From an uncultured Clostridia bacterium (GTDB lineage Bacteria > Bacillota > Clostridia > Oscillospirales > Oscillospiraceae): a stretch of DNA of 8,700 nt. The notes beneath the pieces were generated by a model. That model was not told the origin of the DNA. It ran no database searches and saw nothing but the letters and a program-made list of their open reading frames with translations. The DNA lies in the NCBI GenBank assembly GCA_945918815.1, contig CAMEIU010000091.1, positions 1 to 8,700 of the forward strand. The letters are read 5' to 3'. Numbering within the stretch: position 1 is the stretch's first letter; each line of letters begins with the position of its first letter. Shown here in pieces: positions 1-5,426 of this stretch. Made by a program: the position numbers and the translations under genes.

Positions 1-860
1 TAGACCGTGCCGGTGTAGTAGTCCAGGCCCCGGGCGATGGTCAGGTCCACGGCGAAGTTTTCCTCGGGGACGCCGAAGGCGGACAGGTACTTGGTCACAG
101 TGGTCAGCTCGTCTAGGCCCCGGTCCAGCAGCTCGTTCCGGCCGCGGTACTGCTCCAACGCTGCCAGGACCTCCGCGTTGGTGCCCCGGATGGCGATGAA
201 GCTCAGAATGGCGTCGGCCTGTTCCCCGCTGAGGCCCAGGTCCTCGGTCAGGATGTCCCGAACCTTGTCGGGACCGATCTTCTCCAGCTTGTCCACGGTG
301 CGCATGATGTCGCCGGACTGCTCGGTCAGGCCCAGGGCGGCGTAGAAGCCGTTCAAAATCTTCCGGTTGTTGACCCGGATCTGGAACCGGCGCAGGCCCA
401 GGGTGGTGAAGGTCTTGTAGATGATGGCGGGGATTTCGGCCTCGTTGACGATATCCAGCTTGCCGTCGCCGATGATGTCGATGTCGGCCTGATAGAATTC
501 CCGGAACCGGCCCCGCTGGGCCCGCTCGCCGCGGTAGACCTTGCCGATCTGATAGCGGCGGAAGGGGAAGCTCAATTCACCGTAGTGGAGGGCCACATAT
601 TTTGCCAGGGGCACCGTCAGATCGAGGCGCAAAGCCAGATCGCTGTCGCCCTTCTGGAAGCGGTAGATCTGCTTTTCGGTCTCGCCGCCGCCCTTGGCCA
701 GCAGCACGTCGGCGGCTTCAATGGCCGGGGTATCCAGGGGCGTGAAGCCATAGAGAGAATAGGTGGTACGCAGGACCTCCATGACCCGCTCCATCTGCAC
801 CTGCGGTGCGGGAAGCAGCTCCATGAAGCCCGAAAGCGTACGGGGTTTGATGGTGGACAT
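1..860 (-). CDS. hisS: Histidine--tRNA ligase (histidyl-tRNA synthetase), 3' end beyond the window
   Basis: Charges tRNA-His with histidine in the cytoplasm (class II aminoacyl-tRNA synthetase). The 286 visible residues start MSTIKPRTLSGFMELLP and carry the class II features in order: a motif 1 region with YGFTPLDTPAIE (about 37-48), LRLDLTVPLAKYVA (78-91), motif 2 with RYQIGKVYRGERAQRGRFRE (102-121) and the histidine-specific signature ARGLDYYTGTV (276-286), where the window ends. The C-terminal anticodon-binding domain is off the left edge. ATG at 860 is preceded by AAAGGAAA about 9 nt upstream. Because its T-box leader may sense tRNA-Asp, aspS is a plausible next gene to the left, but this cannot be seen here. 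HisZ, the catalytically dead paralogue, is less likely because motif 2 and the GLDYYTG signature are intact. Confidence 0.93.
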   Translation of the reverse strand, partial: MSTIKPRTLSGFMELLPAPQVQMERVMEVLRTTYSLYGFTPLDTPAIEAADVLLAKGGGETEKQIYRFQKGDSDLALRLDLTVPLAKYVALHYGELSFPFRRYQIGKVYRGERAQRGRFREFYQADIDIIGDGKLDIVNEAEIPAIIYKTFTTLGLRRFQIRVNNRKILNGFYAALGLTEQSGDIMRTVDKLEKIGPDKVRDILTEDLGLSGEQADAILSFIAIRGTNAEVLAALEQYRGRNELLDRGLDELTTVTKYLSAFGVPEENFAVDLTIARGLDYYTGTV

Positions 861-895
861 AGTTCAGGTTTCCTTTCTGTAGGGAGTGCGTTTTC

Positions 896-927
896 AATTG
901 ACAATGGACAATTGACAATGGACAATG
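896..927. repeat. Short tandem repeat, 14 bp unit, about 2.3 copies
   Basis: The unit AATTGACAATGGAC is repeated exactly twice (896-909 and 910-923), followed by the partial copy AATG. It can also be read as a degenerate 7 bp period (ATTGACA / ATGGACA). Related 7-mers recur at 7587-7603 (ATTGTCC ATTGTCC ATTG) and in degenerate form at 1063-1084. It forms the left border of the surrounding MITE-like element. Confidence 0.75.
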
Positions 928-977
928 AAGGTGTCCGCTTCGCGGACGATTTTTAAATTGCCCGTTTCGTAAATACT

Positions 978-1044
978 CGTAGGGGCGACCCTTGCGGTCG
1001 CCCGATGGCATGCACTGCGGGCGACCACAAGGGTCGCCCCTACG
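978..1044. repeat. 67 bp near-perfect palindrome
   Basis: The arms at 978-1004 and 1018-1044 (27 nt each, starting CGTAGGGGCGACCC) are reverse complements with a single difference, which would be a G-U pair in one of the RNA strands. The centre is also self-complementary around GCATGC. In hisS mRNA this would form a very stable hairpin between the T-box and the start codon. It lacks a following U-tract on the minus strand, so it is not a standard intrinsic terminator. Confidence 0.85.
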
Positions 1045-1085
1045 GCGATGTAAGGTCGTGCATTTCCATTATCAATTATCCATTC

Positions 1086-1130
1086 AAAAAAATACTCCCG
1101 TCCTATGAGTTGCTCATGGGACGAGAGTAT
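1086..1130 (-). terminator. Intrinsic terminator of the hisS T-box
   Basis: An 18 bp stem (1130-1113 with 1109-1092, two G-U wobbles, loop CAA) starts with ATACTCTCGTCCC and is followed by a run of seven T (1092-1086). It is the OFF state of the riboswitch. Confidence 0.93.
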
Positions 1131-1316
1131 GCCTTGCATACTTCGTGGTGCCACCCACGTTCAGGGACAATTGTCCCCCTCGGGACCGCGCTGACGCGGC
1201 GGTGTGCGGTTGGCTCGGCGGGTGTCCTTCCCCCGGTGCGGCTGGCAGGAGACTTTCAGCCTGGGTCTCCCTCTCTGTGGCGGCGCGCCGGGATACTGCT
1301 CCCGCGTCATAGCCGG
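1086..1316 (-). promoter_or_regulatory. T-box riboswitch controlling hisS
   Basis: Leader RNA that binds uncharged tRNA and permits transcription of hisS. The T-box core TGGGTGGCACCACG lies at 1157-1144 and is flanked by CGTG/CACG, forming the antiterminator with the UGGC bulge that pairs with the tRNA 3' end. A Stem I can be drawn: basal pairs GGCT (1314-1311) with AGCC (1215-1212) and GCGGG (1305-1301) with CCCGC (1222-1218); an AGCAGUA strand (1300-1294) opposite AGGACA forms the specifier loop; the distal part is AGAGAGGGAGAC with GTCTCC. Stem III is CCGCG/CGCGG (1199-1186). A factor-independent terminator follows. The hairpin AGTATGC AAG GCATACT (1142-1126) shares its 3' arm with the terminator and would compete with it. 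I see no convincing promoter between mgsA and the T-box, so it may be read from the minD promoter. Confidence 0.92.
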
Positions 1317-1318
1317 TG

Positions 1319-1735
1319 TTATCGCAGGCTCTTTTTGGGCCGGATCATTTCTCTCCAGTCCAGATCGCCCCGCTGCAGGCCCAGAATCAGCATTTCCGCC
1401 GAAGCCAGGTTGGTGGTGCAGGGGACGTTGTAGCTGTCGCAGAGGTGGATGGTCCGAATTACCCGCTGGTCCTCCCAGGGATCGTTGCTGTTGGGATCGG
1501 TAAACAGCAGCACCATATCGACCTCGTTGTAGGCGATGCGGACGTCCACCTGCTGGTGGCCGCCCTGGTGGCTGGACAGGAACAGAGAAACAGGCAGGCC
1601 CGTCGCCTCCGCCACGAGGCGGCCTGTGGTCGCGGTGGCGGACAGATTGTGTTTGGACAGGATGCTCTTGTATGCGGTACAGAATTGGACCATCAGATCC
1701 TTTTTCTTGTCATTGGCCATCAGAGTAATGTTCAT
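1319..1735 (-). CDS. Methylglyoxal synthase family protein with altered active-site residues
   Basis: The 138-residue protein aligns end to end with MgsA (usual length 130-155), the cytoplasmic enzyme that converts dihydroxyacetone phosphate to methylglyoxal and phosphate. Family hallmarks are NDKKK (8-12), ATATTG (33-38), ATGLPVS, LSSHQGGHQQ (53-62), TDP (79-81) and the CTTN segment (106-109). Phosphate-binding positions are mostly kept: Lys12, Thr34, Thr36, Thr37, Ser54. However, compared with E. coli MgsA as I recall it, His19 is Asn8, the catalytic Asp71 is His60, His98 is Trp87, Asp101 aligns with Gln90 (or Asp89 with a one-residue shift) and Gly66 is Ser55. The reading frame is intact and the fold signature clear, so this looks like a diverged paralogue rather than a decaying gene. 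ATG at 1735 follows GGGGGGAA with good spacing, 27 nt after the minD stop, so the two are probably cotranscribed. The enzyme name is therefore provisional: it may bind a phosphorylated ligand without methylglyoxal synthase activity. Confidence 0.85.
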   Translation of the reverse strand: MNITLMANDKKKDLMVQFCTAYKSILSKHNLSATATTGRLVAEATGLPVSLFLSSHQGGHQQVDVRIAYNEVDMVLLFTDPNSNDPWEDQRVIRTIHLCDSYNVPCTTNLASAEMLILGLQRGDLDWREMIRPKKSLR

Positions 1736-1762
1736 ATTGTTCCCCCCATCGACAGTTCAAAA

Positions 1763-2500
1763 TCAAATATGCAGCAATGGCTGTTTCGTGCCTTGTAAGC
1801 GTCCCGCAATGTGGCGGCAGGCCAGGGACGCACCTTTTGGGGATGCGAGGGCCAGGGCCTGTCCCCTGGCTGCCGCCAGGGCCACGGCCTCGTCCTCCGG
1901 GACGATGCCAAGCAGGGGCAGCCCCACGGCGTCCATGCAGTCGTCCACGGTGGCTTTGGTCCGGCGGAAGAAACGCCGCTGAATCCGGTTGACCACCAGC
2001 TTGGTTTCGGCCCTGGAGATCTGCTCCAAGGCCATGGCCGTTCTGGCCCCGTCCCGGAGGGCCGCCGGATCGCCGCCGGTGACCACCATGGCCAGGTCCG
2101 CCTGGGACGCGGCCAGCCGGAACCCGGCTCCCACGCCCGCCGGCGCGTCGATCAGGCACCAGTCGAATTTCTGCCTGGCCTCCGCCAGCAGGCCGCCGAA
2201 CTGCGCCGGGTCCAGATCCTCCGGCGCCTCGGTGACAGGCGCGGTGAGAAAATACAGGTTGGAGATCCGCGGATGCGCCGCGGCGCGGGACAGGTCATAC
2301 TCCCCCCGCATGACGGCGGTGAACGGAATGGCAGGCTCGTCCGCCAATCCCAGAGAGATATCCAGGTTTCTCAGGCCCACATCGGCGTCGATGCACAGAA
2401 CGGTCTGCCCGTCCAGCGCCAGCCACGAGGCCACAGCGGCGCAAAGAGAGGTTTTCCCGGTGCCGCCCTTGCCGGAAACCACAGCCAGGACTTGACCCAA
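1763..2500 (-). CDS. minD: MinD-type septum-site ATPase
   Basis: ParA/MinD family P-loop ATPase, which in MinCD systems binds the membrane as an ATP dimer and recruits MinC to restrict FtsZ ring placement. The deviant Walker A is SGKGGTGKTS with signature Lys11 and Lys16; IDADVGLRNLD (37-47) and IDAPAGVGAGF are the MinD switch regions; VVNRIQRR and GIVPEDEAV follow. I chose TTG at 2500, giving MGQVLAVVSGKGG: GGGAGG then sits 7 nt upstream, and Lys11, Lys16 and Asp40 take the same numbers as in E. coli MinD. ATG at 2506 is only 1 nt from the Shine-Dalgarno and ATG at 2518 has none. The 245 residues are slightly short for MinD (about 260-270). The C-terminus (CRHIAGRLQG) could be a short amphipathic membrane-targeting helix but is weaker than usual. 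No minC or minE is adjacent, so a divergent MinD-like role remains possible. Confidence 0.85.
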   Translation of the reverse strand: MGQVLAVVSGKGGTGKTSLCAAVASWLALDGQTVLCIDADVGLRNLDISLGLADEPAIPFTAVMRGEYDLSRAAAHPRISNLYFLTAPVTEAPEDLDPAQFGGLLAEARQKFDWCLIDAPAGVGAGFRLAASQADLAMVVTGGDPAALRDGARTAMALEQISRAETKLVVNRIQRRFFRRTKATVDDCMDAVGLPLLGIVPEDEAVALAAARGQALALASPKGASLACRHIAGRLQGTKQPLLHI

Positions 2501-2541
2501 GACCATTCCTCCCGTCATATCATAATCAGTCTCTTAGAGTC

Positions 2542-2570
2542 ATTATATACGAACAGCCCAATAATTGCAA
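2542..2570 (-). promoter_or_regulatory. Sigma-A type promoter for minD-mgsA
   Basis: Minus-strand -35 TTGCAA (2570-2565), a 17 bp spacer and a perfect -10 TATAAT (2547-2542), about 40 bp upstream of the TTG start of minD. It is the only clear promoter between here and hisS. Confidence 0.85.
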
Positions 2571-2666
2571 GATGGGAACCGGGCTCTATCGCCAATTATT
2601 TTTTGAAAAGGGATGAAAATTTCGCGCTTTTCCGATGAAAACATAGACTTTTACGTGGATTGCAAA

Positions 2667-2698
2667 CGGCGTGCATCCCGCGCCCGGAATGCACGCCG
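2667..2698. terminator. Strong GC-rich hairpin between the zinc-ribbon gene and minD
   Basis: A 13 bp stem, CGGCGTGCATCCC (2667-2679) against GGAATGCACGCCG (2686-2698) with one wobble. The T-run (2700-2705) follows the stem on the plus strand. On the minus strand it starts 6 bp after the zinc-ribbon gene's stop codon but is followed only by TTTGC, so termination there would be weaker. Most likely it ends the small membrane gene, with bidirectional character. Confidence 0.65.
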
Positions 2699-2703
2699 CT
2701 TTT

Positions 2704-2955
2704 TTACGGAAGGGTTTTGCCGCAGTTGGGGCAGCAGCCGTCGAAGCCGTACAGCGGCAGGGGGCCGCCGCAGCTGGGGCATCGTAAAGAGACCATGCCG
2801 AACACCAGGCCGCTGCCCGCCACTAGGACGCCCAACAGCACCCCCAGCAGCGGGTTCACCCCCAGCCGGTCTCCGCAGGCGTTGAGAACGCAGCCCAGAA
2901 CCAGGCCCAGCACAATCCAGGCCAAAATCAGCAGCTTTTTCACAGTGGTTTTCAT
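2704..2955 (-). CDS. Small membrane protein with C-terminal zinc ribbon
   Basis: An 83-residue protein of unknown function. The N-terminus (MKTTVKKLLILAWIVLGLVL) is a positively charged stretch and a hydrophobic segment (about 8-25). A second hydrophobic glycine/leucine-rich segment (NPLLGVLLGVLVAGSGLVFG, about 34-53) suggests a two-pass hairpin in the membrane. The C-terminus carries two CxxC knuckles, CPSCG (about 59-63) and CPNCG, 14 residues apart, as in a small rubredoxin-like zinc ribbon. I chose ATG at 2955 over TTG at 2958; GGAAGCGGA lies just upstream as a modest ribosome-binding site. No close promoter is convincing. I do not recognise the family and infer only that it is a zinc-binding membrane protein. 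Confidence 0.72.
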   Translation of the reverse strand: MKTTVKKLLILAWIVLGLVLGCVLNACGDRLGVNPLLGVLLGVLVAGSGLVFGMVSLRCPSCGGPLPLYGFDGCCPNCGKTLP

Positions 2956-3038
2956 CAAATCCGCTTCCCTGTCTCAAAATGAAGCATATTGTCCGGTAAG
3001 GCAATGCCCGCAATTATCAGGTTTGATAGGCAAACCGT

Positions 3039-3269
3039 GAAATTGGGATTTGTCGCACTGGCGCGGGAGCGCCCAAGGCTTCCCCTTGAGGGGAAGCTGT
3101 CAGCCTCAAGGCTGACTGATGAGGTGAGCGAGGAAATGTTTCGTTTCGCAGGAACTACCGGCGAATTCGTGACCCTTTCCCACCTCATCCGGCGCTTCGC
3201 GCCACCTTCCCCTCAAGGGGAAGGCTTTGGCCTTCTGCAAACCTCAACTGCTCTACAAATCCCAATTTC
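3039..3269. repeat. MITE-like element with nested inverted repeats
   Basis: A 231 bp non-coding element. The outer arms GAAATTGGGATTTGT (3039-3053) and its exact reverse complement (3255-3269) are 15 bp. Inner arms at 3071-3096 (GCCCAAGGCTTCCCCTTGAG and on) and 3206-3232 are near-identical reverse complements. Further in, GATGAGGTG (3118-3126) pairs with CACCTCATC (3181-3189). Each arm also holds its own small hairpin of different sequence but equal position: GTCAGCC TCAA GGCTGAC (3099-3115) and GGCGC TTC GCGCC (3191-3203). Translation gives the junk motif PSPQGEGFG that I associate with repeats in gut Clostridia. It has no ORF of its own. It sits between hflC and the zinc-ribbon gene. Confidence 0.75.
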
Positions 3270-3303
3270 CCGGCTTGCCGGTTTATGCCGGTAAGCACAT
3301 TTT

Positions 3304-3333
3304 ATCTTACCACCCGCGTGGGGAAACATGCAA
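3304..3333 (-). promoter_or_regulatory. Possible promoter upstream of the MITE-like element
   Basis: Minus-strand TTGCAT (3333-3328), an 18 bp spacer and TAAGAT (3309-3304), in the hflC to zinc-ribbon gap. If real, it would drive the zinc-ribbon gene through the repeat element, which would then have inserted between promoter and gene. The match is only moderate. Confidence 0.35.
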
Positions 3334-3366
3334 GCAAGAATTTGTGAAATTTACGTCAAGCCTATG

Positions 3367-4278
3367 TTAAGGCTCCGGTACGGCGGTGACTTCCTGGGCG
3401 GCCTCCAGGCCGTTGTCATAGAAGATCCGGGCCAGGGGCGAATCCTGACTGAGGAACAGTACGTTATTCTCGCCGGAGAGGCTGGCCTTGGCGGCGTCCA
3501 GGCTGCGGACGAAGTTGTAGAACTCCGCCTTGTCCGGGTCGGAATAGGCGTCGGAGAGGATGCGCATGTACTCCGCCTCGCCCTCGGCCTCCAGGACCTC
3601 CGCCTGGGCCTTGGCCTCGGAGCGCATGATCTCCACTTCCTTGTCGGTTTCGCTGCGGATCATCTGGGCCTCGCTCTCGCCCTCGGCGGTGTACTGGGCG
3701 GCGATGTTGTTCCGCTCGGAGATCATTCTCTGATACACCGCGTCCTTGTTGTCGTCGGGCAGGTCCAGGTGCTTGGTCTCCACGGCGATCAGCTCAATGC
3801 CGTACTGGTCCAGGCCGCTGCCGACGCCGGCCTTGATGGCGCTGGCCAGCTCCCCGTCCCGGCCGGAGATGACCTCCGTCTGGTTCATGCCGGAGATGGT
3901 GTTCTTCATGCTGTTGTAGACCAGGGTGGACAGGCGGCTCTCGCCGTTGGAGATGCTGCCGTTGAGGGTCTGGATGAACTTCTGCGGGTCGCTGATGCGC
4001 CAGAGGACGAAGCTGTCAGCCACCATGGTCTTCTTGTCCTTGGTGATGACGTCGGACACGGGCAGGTCGTAGAGCAGCACGGTCTTGGGCAGGGTCTGCT
4101 GGTTCTGGATAAAGGGCAGCTTGAAGCTGACGCCGGCCTCGTCCCGGATGTCCACCACCTTGCCGAACTGGCGGATGATGGTATACTCGTTCTGCTCCGT
4201 GACCACGAAGCAGTTGGAGGCGCCGACGAGAATCACAACGGCCAGCACCACAATGAGGATTTTGACAAATTTTTTCAT
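3367..4278 (-). CDS. hflC: HflC, SPFH-domain modulator of the FtsH protease
   Basis: A 303-residue membrane protein that with HflK forms the SPFH cage around the membrane protease FtsH in well-studied bacteria. One N-terminal transmembrane segment (about 5-24) is followed by the SPFH/band-7 domain (about 24-190; FVVTEQNEYTIIRQFGKV near its start) and a charged Ala/Glu-rich helix (about 185-245). Family-diagnostic residues include VYQRMISERNNIAAQYTAEG (181-200), EAEYMRILSDAY and EFYNFVRSLDAAKASL, which match HflC rather than HflK. ATG at 4278 has GGAGG 7 nt upstream, overlapping the end of hflK 12 nt away, so the pair is one operon. FtsH is not in the window. I see no clear intrinsic terminator after its stop. 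Confidence 0.93.
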   Translation of the reverse strand: MKKFVKILIVVLAVVILVGASNCFVVTEQNEYTIIRQFGKVVDIRDEAGVSFKLPFIQNQQTLPKTVLLYDLPVSDVITKDKKTMVADSFVLWRISDPQKFIQTLNGSISNGESRLSTLVYNSMKNTISGMNQTEVISGRDGELASAIKAGVGSGLDQYGIELIAVETKHLDLPDDNKDAVYQRMISERNNIAAQYTAEGESEAQMIRSETDKEVEIMRSEAKAQAEVLEAEGEAEYMRILSDAYSDPDKAEFYNFVRSLDAAKASLSGENNVLFLSQDSPLARIFYDNGLEAAQEVTAVPEP

Positions 4279-4290
4279 GGCATTTCCTCC

Positions 4291-5262
4291 TTATTGGCCG
4301 TCAAACTGAAACATATTCAGCTGATTTCCGGTTTCGTCGGTGATGATGACCTTCAAGCCGGGCAGCAGCGCCTCCATGGTCTCATAGTACATGCGCTGCT
4401 TGGTGATGCCCGGGAACTTGCTGTACTCCTCGTACATGGCGTTGAACCGGGCCACCTGGCCGTTGGCCTCGTTGATGCGGCTGGCCTTGGCGGCCTCGGC
4501 CTGCTTGAGAATCTGATCCACCTCGGCCTCGGCGGCGGGAATCTGCTCGCTGCGGTACTTGTTGGCGTTGTTGACGGCGGTTTCCTTGCCCTGCTTGGCG
4601 TTCTCCACGTCCTTGAAGGCCGCCAGGACCTCCGCCGTGGGCGGTTCCGCGTCCTGGATGGTCAGGTTGGTCAGCTGGACGCCCAGGTCCTCCTGCTCCA
4701 TGCGGGCCATGATCTTTTCCTTGATCTCCGCCTGAATCTGGTTCTTGCCGCTGGTGATCACGTCGTCCACCGGGTACAGGCCGATGGTGTCGCGGATGTA
4801 GCTCTGGGCCAGGGTCTTGAGAATCCCGGCGGCGTCCTCACTGTTATAGAGGAACTTGATGGGATCCGTCACCCGGTACTCCACGAAGAAGTCCACGTTG
4901 ACAAAGTTGTAGTCGCTGGTGATCATCAGGCTCTCGTCGGGGTTGCTCTCGTTGGTGTACTGGTCATAGCCGATGGTGAAGCCCTTGATGGTCATGTCCA
5001 CCTTGGTGACCTGCTGGACAAAGGGAATCTTGAAGTGCAGGCCGGGAGACGTGACGGTCTGGGGCACGCCGAAGGTGGTGACCACGGCGTTCTCCTGCTC
5101 GCCGATGGTGTAGAAGGAATTGAGCCCACACACCGCCAGGGCCAGCAGGCACACCACCAGCACCACGATGGTCACAATCTTTTTTCCGCTGGGCTTTTTC
5201 CGCTTCGGCGGCTGCGGCCGGTACTGGCCGCCCTCATTGGGGTCATAGGATTGATAATCCAT
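4291..5262 (-). CDS. hflK: HflK, SPFH-domain partner of HflC
   Basis: A 323-residue partner of HflC in the FtsH-modulating SPFH complex. The cytoplasmic N-terminus is short and rich in Pro, Tyr and Lys (1-28), unlike the longer Gly-rich tail of proteobacterial HflK. One transmembrane segment (about 29-47), an SPFH domain (about 50-225) and a coiled-coil region (about 215-285) follow. The HflK signature is clear: EVLAAFKDVENAKQGKETAV (211-230), ANKYRSEQIPAAEAE, QVARFNAMYEEYSKFPGIT and RMYYETMEALLPGLKVIITD. ATG at 5262 is preceded by GAGG with a 7 nt gap; the upstream in-frame TTG is not needed. It is first in the hflK-hflC operon, directly behind an extended -10 promoter. Confidence 0.93.
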   Translation of the reverse strand: MDYQSYDPNEGGQYRPQPPKRKKPSGKKIVTIVVLVVCLLALAVCGLNSFYTIGEQENAVVTTFGVPQTVTSPGLHFKIPFVQQVTKVDMTIKGFTIGYDQYTNESNPDESLMITSDYNFVNVDFFVEYRVTDPIKFLYNSEDAAGILKTLAQSYIRDTIGLYPVDDVITSGKNQIQAEIKEKIMARMEQEDLGVQLTNLTIQDAEPPTAEVLAAFKDVENAKQGKETAVNNANKYRSEQIPAAEAEVDQILKQAEAAKASRINEANGQVARFNAMYEEYSKFPGITKQRMYYETMEALLPGLKVIITDETGNQLNMFQFDGQ

Positions 5263-5303
5263 CAAATCGCCTCATTTCATGAAAGTGTGGAACATTTGGG
5301 AAT

Positions 5304-5331
5304 ATTATAGCACAGTTAAAACGGTAATGTA
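5304..5331 (-). promoter_or_regulatory. Extended -10 promoter for hflK-hflC
   Basis: Minus-strand TGCTATAAT (5312-5304) is an extended -10 with a perfect TATAAT. The -35 region is poor (TACATT, 5331-5326, 16 bp spacer), which is usual for extended -10 promoters. It starts just after the uraA terminator. Confidence 0.75.
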
Positions 5332-5341
5332 TGAACGAATT

Positions 5342-5409
5342 AAAAATACAGCACCCCCGTGCCCCATGCGGGCGGCTGATAGCCGCCCTAAAGGAGGACA
5401 CGAGGGTGC
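5342..5409 (-). terminator. Large stem-loop terminator after uraA
   Basis: A long imperfect hairpin spans 5409-5351, with GCACCC at one end and GGGTGC at the other, and an inner 7 bp stem GGGCGGCT ATC AGCCGCCC (5370-5388). A T-rich tract (TGTATTTTTA) follows on the minus strand. A T-run on the plus strand (5413-5422) makes it potentially bidirectional. The inner 18 bp GGGCGGCTGATAGCCGCC recurs exactly at 7133-7150, and TAAAG..GG.CACGAGGGTGCG recurs at 7526-7548, so the terminator is built from, or is the source of, dispersed repeats. Confidence 0.8.
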
Positions 5410-5426
5410 GTTTGATTTTTTTCGTT

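Larger units (their letters stand above)
892..1083. repeat. MITE-like palindromic repeat element inside the hisS 5' untranslated region
   Basis: This non-coding element fills nearly the whole space between the T-box terminator and the hisS ribosome-binding site. Its ends carry related motifs in inverted orientation: on the left, copies of AATTGACAATGG; on the right, the reverse complement of ATAATTGATAATGG. Inside are a small hairpin (GTCCGC TTC GCGGAC, 932-947) and a long near-perfect palindrome (978-1044). Translations of it give the junk motifs GDHKGRPYG and VGATLVVARSACHRATARVAPT, which I recognise from spurious ORFs in gut Clostridia. No transposase is present, so mobility would have to be supplied in trans. 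Related sequence occurs at 7052-7122 in this window. The boundaries are by eye and uncertain by 5 to 10 bases. Confidence 0.6.

Noticed and set aside
896..927. Tandem repeats as a possible CRISPR array
   Set aside because: The units are 14 bp with no spacers, and no cas genes are present.
1320..1380. Separate promoter for the hisS T-box inside the end of the MgsA-like gene
   Set aside because: A weak GATAAC preceded by TG can be seen near 1319-1324, but no -35 is at a suitable distance, so I did not annotate it.
1763..2638. Plus-strand open frames opposite minD
   Set aside because: They mirror minD codon by codon; the minus frame has intact P-loop and switch motifs plus a promoter and Shine-Dalgarno.
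2667..2705. Terminator for a plus-strand gene
   Set aside because: The T-run is on the plus-strand side, but there is no credible plus-strand gene to its left; it is more simply the end of the minus-strand zinc-ribbon gene.
3328..5310. Very long plus-strand open frame (660 codons) opposite hflK-hflC
   Set aside because: It is the antisense shadow of two well-conserved genes; its translation is a low-complexity Leu/Val/Gly/His/Asp mix with no family resemblance.
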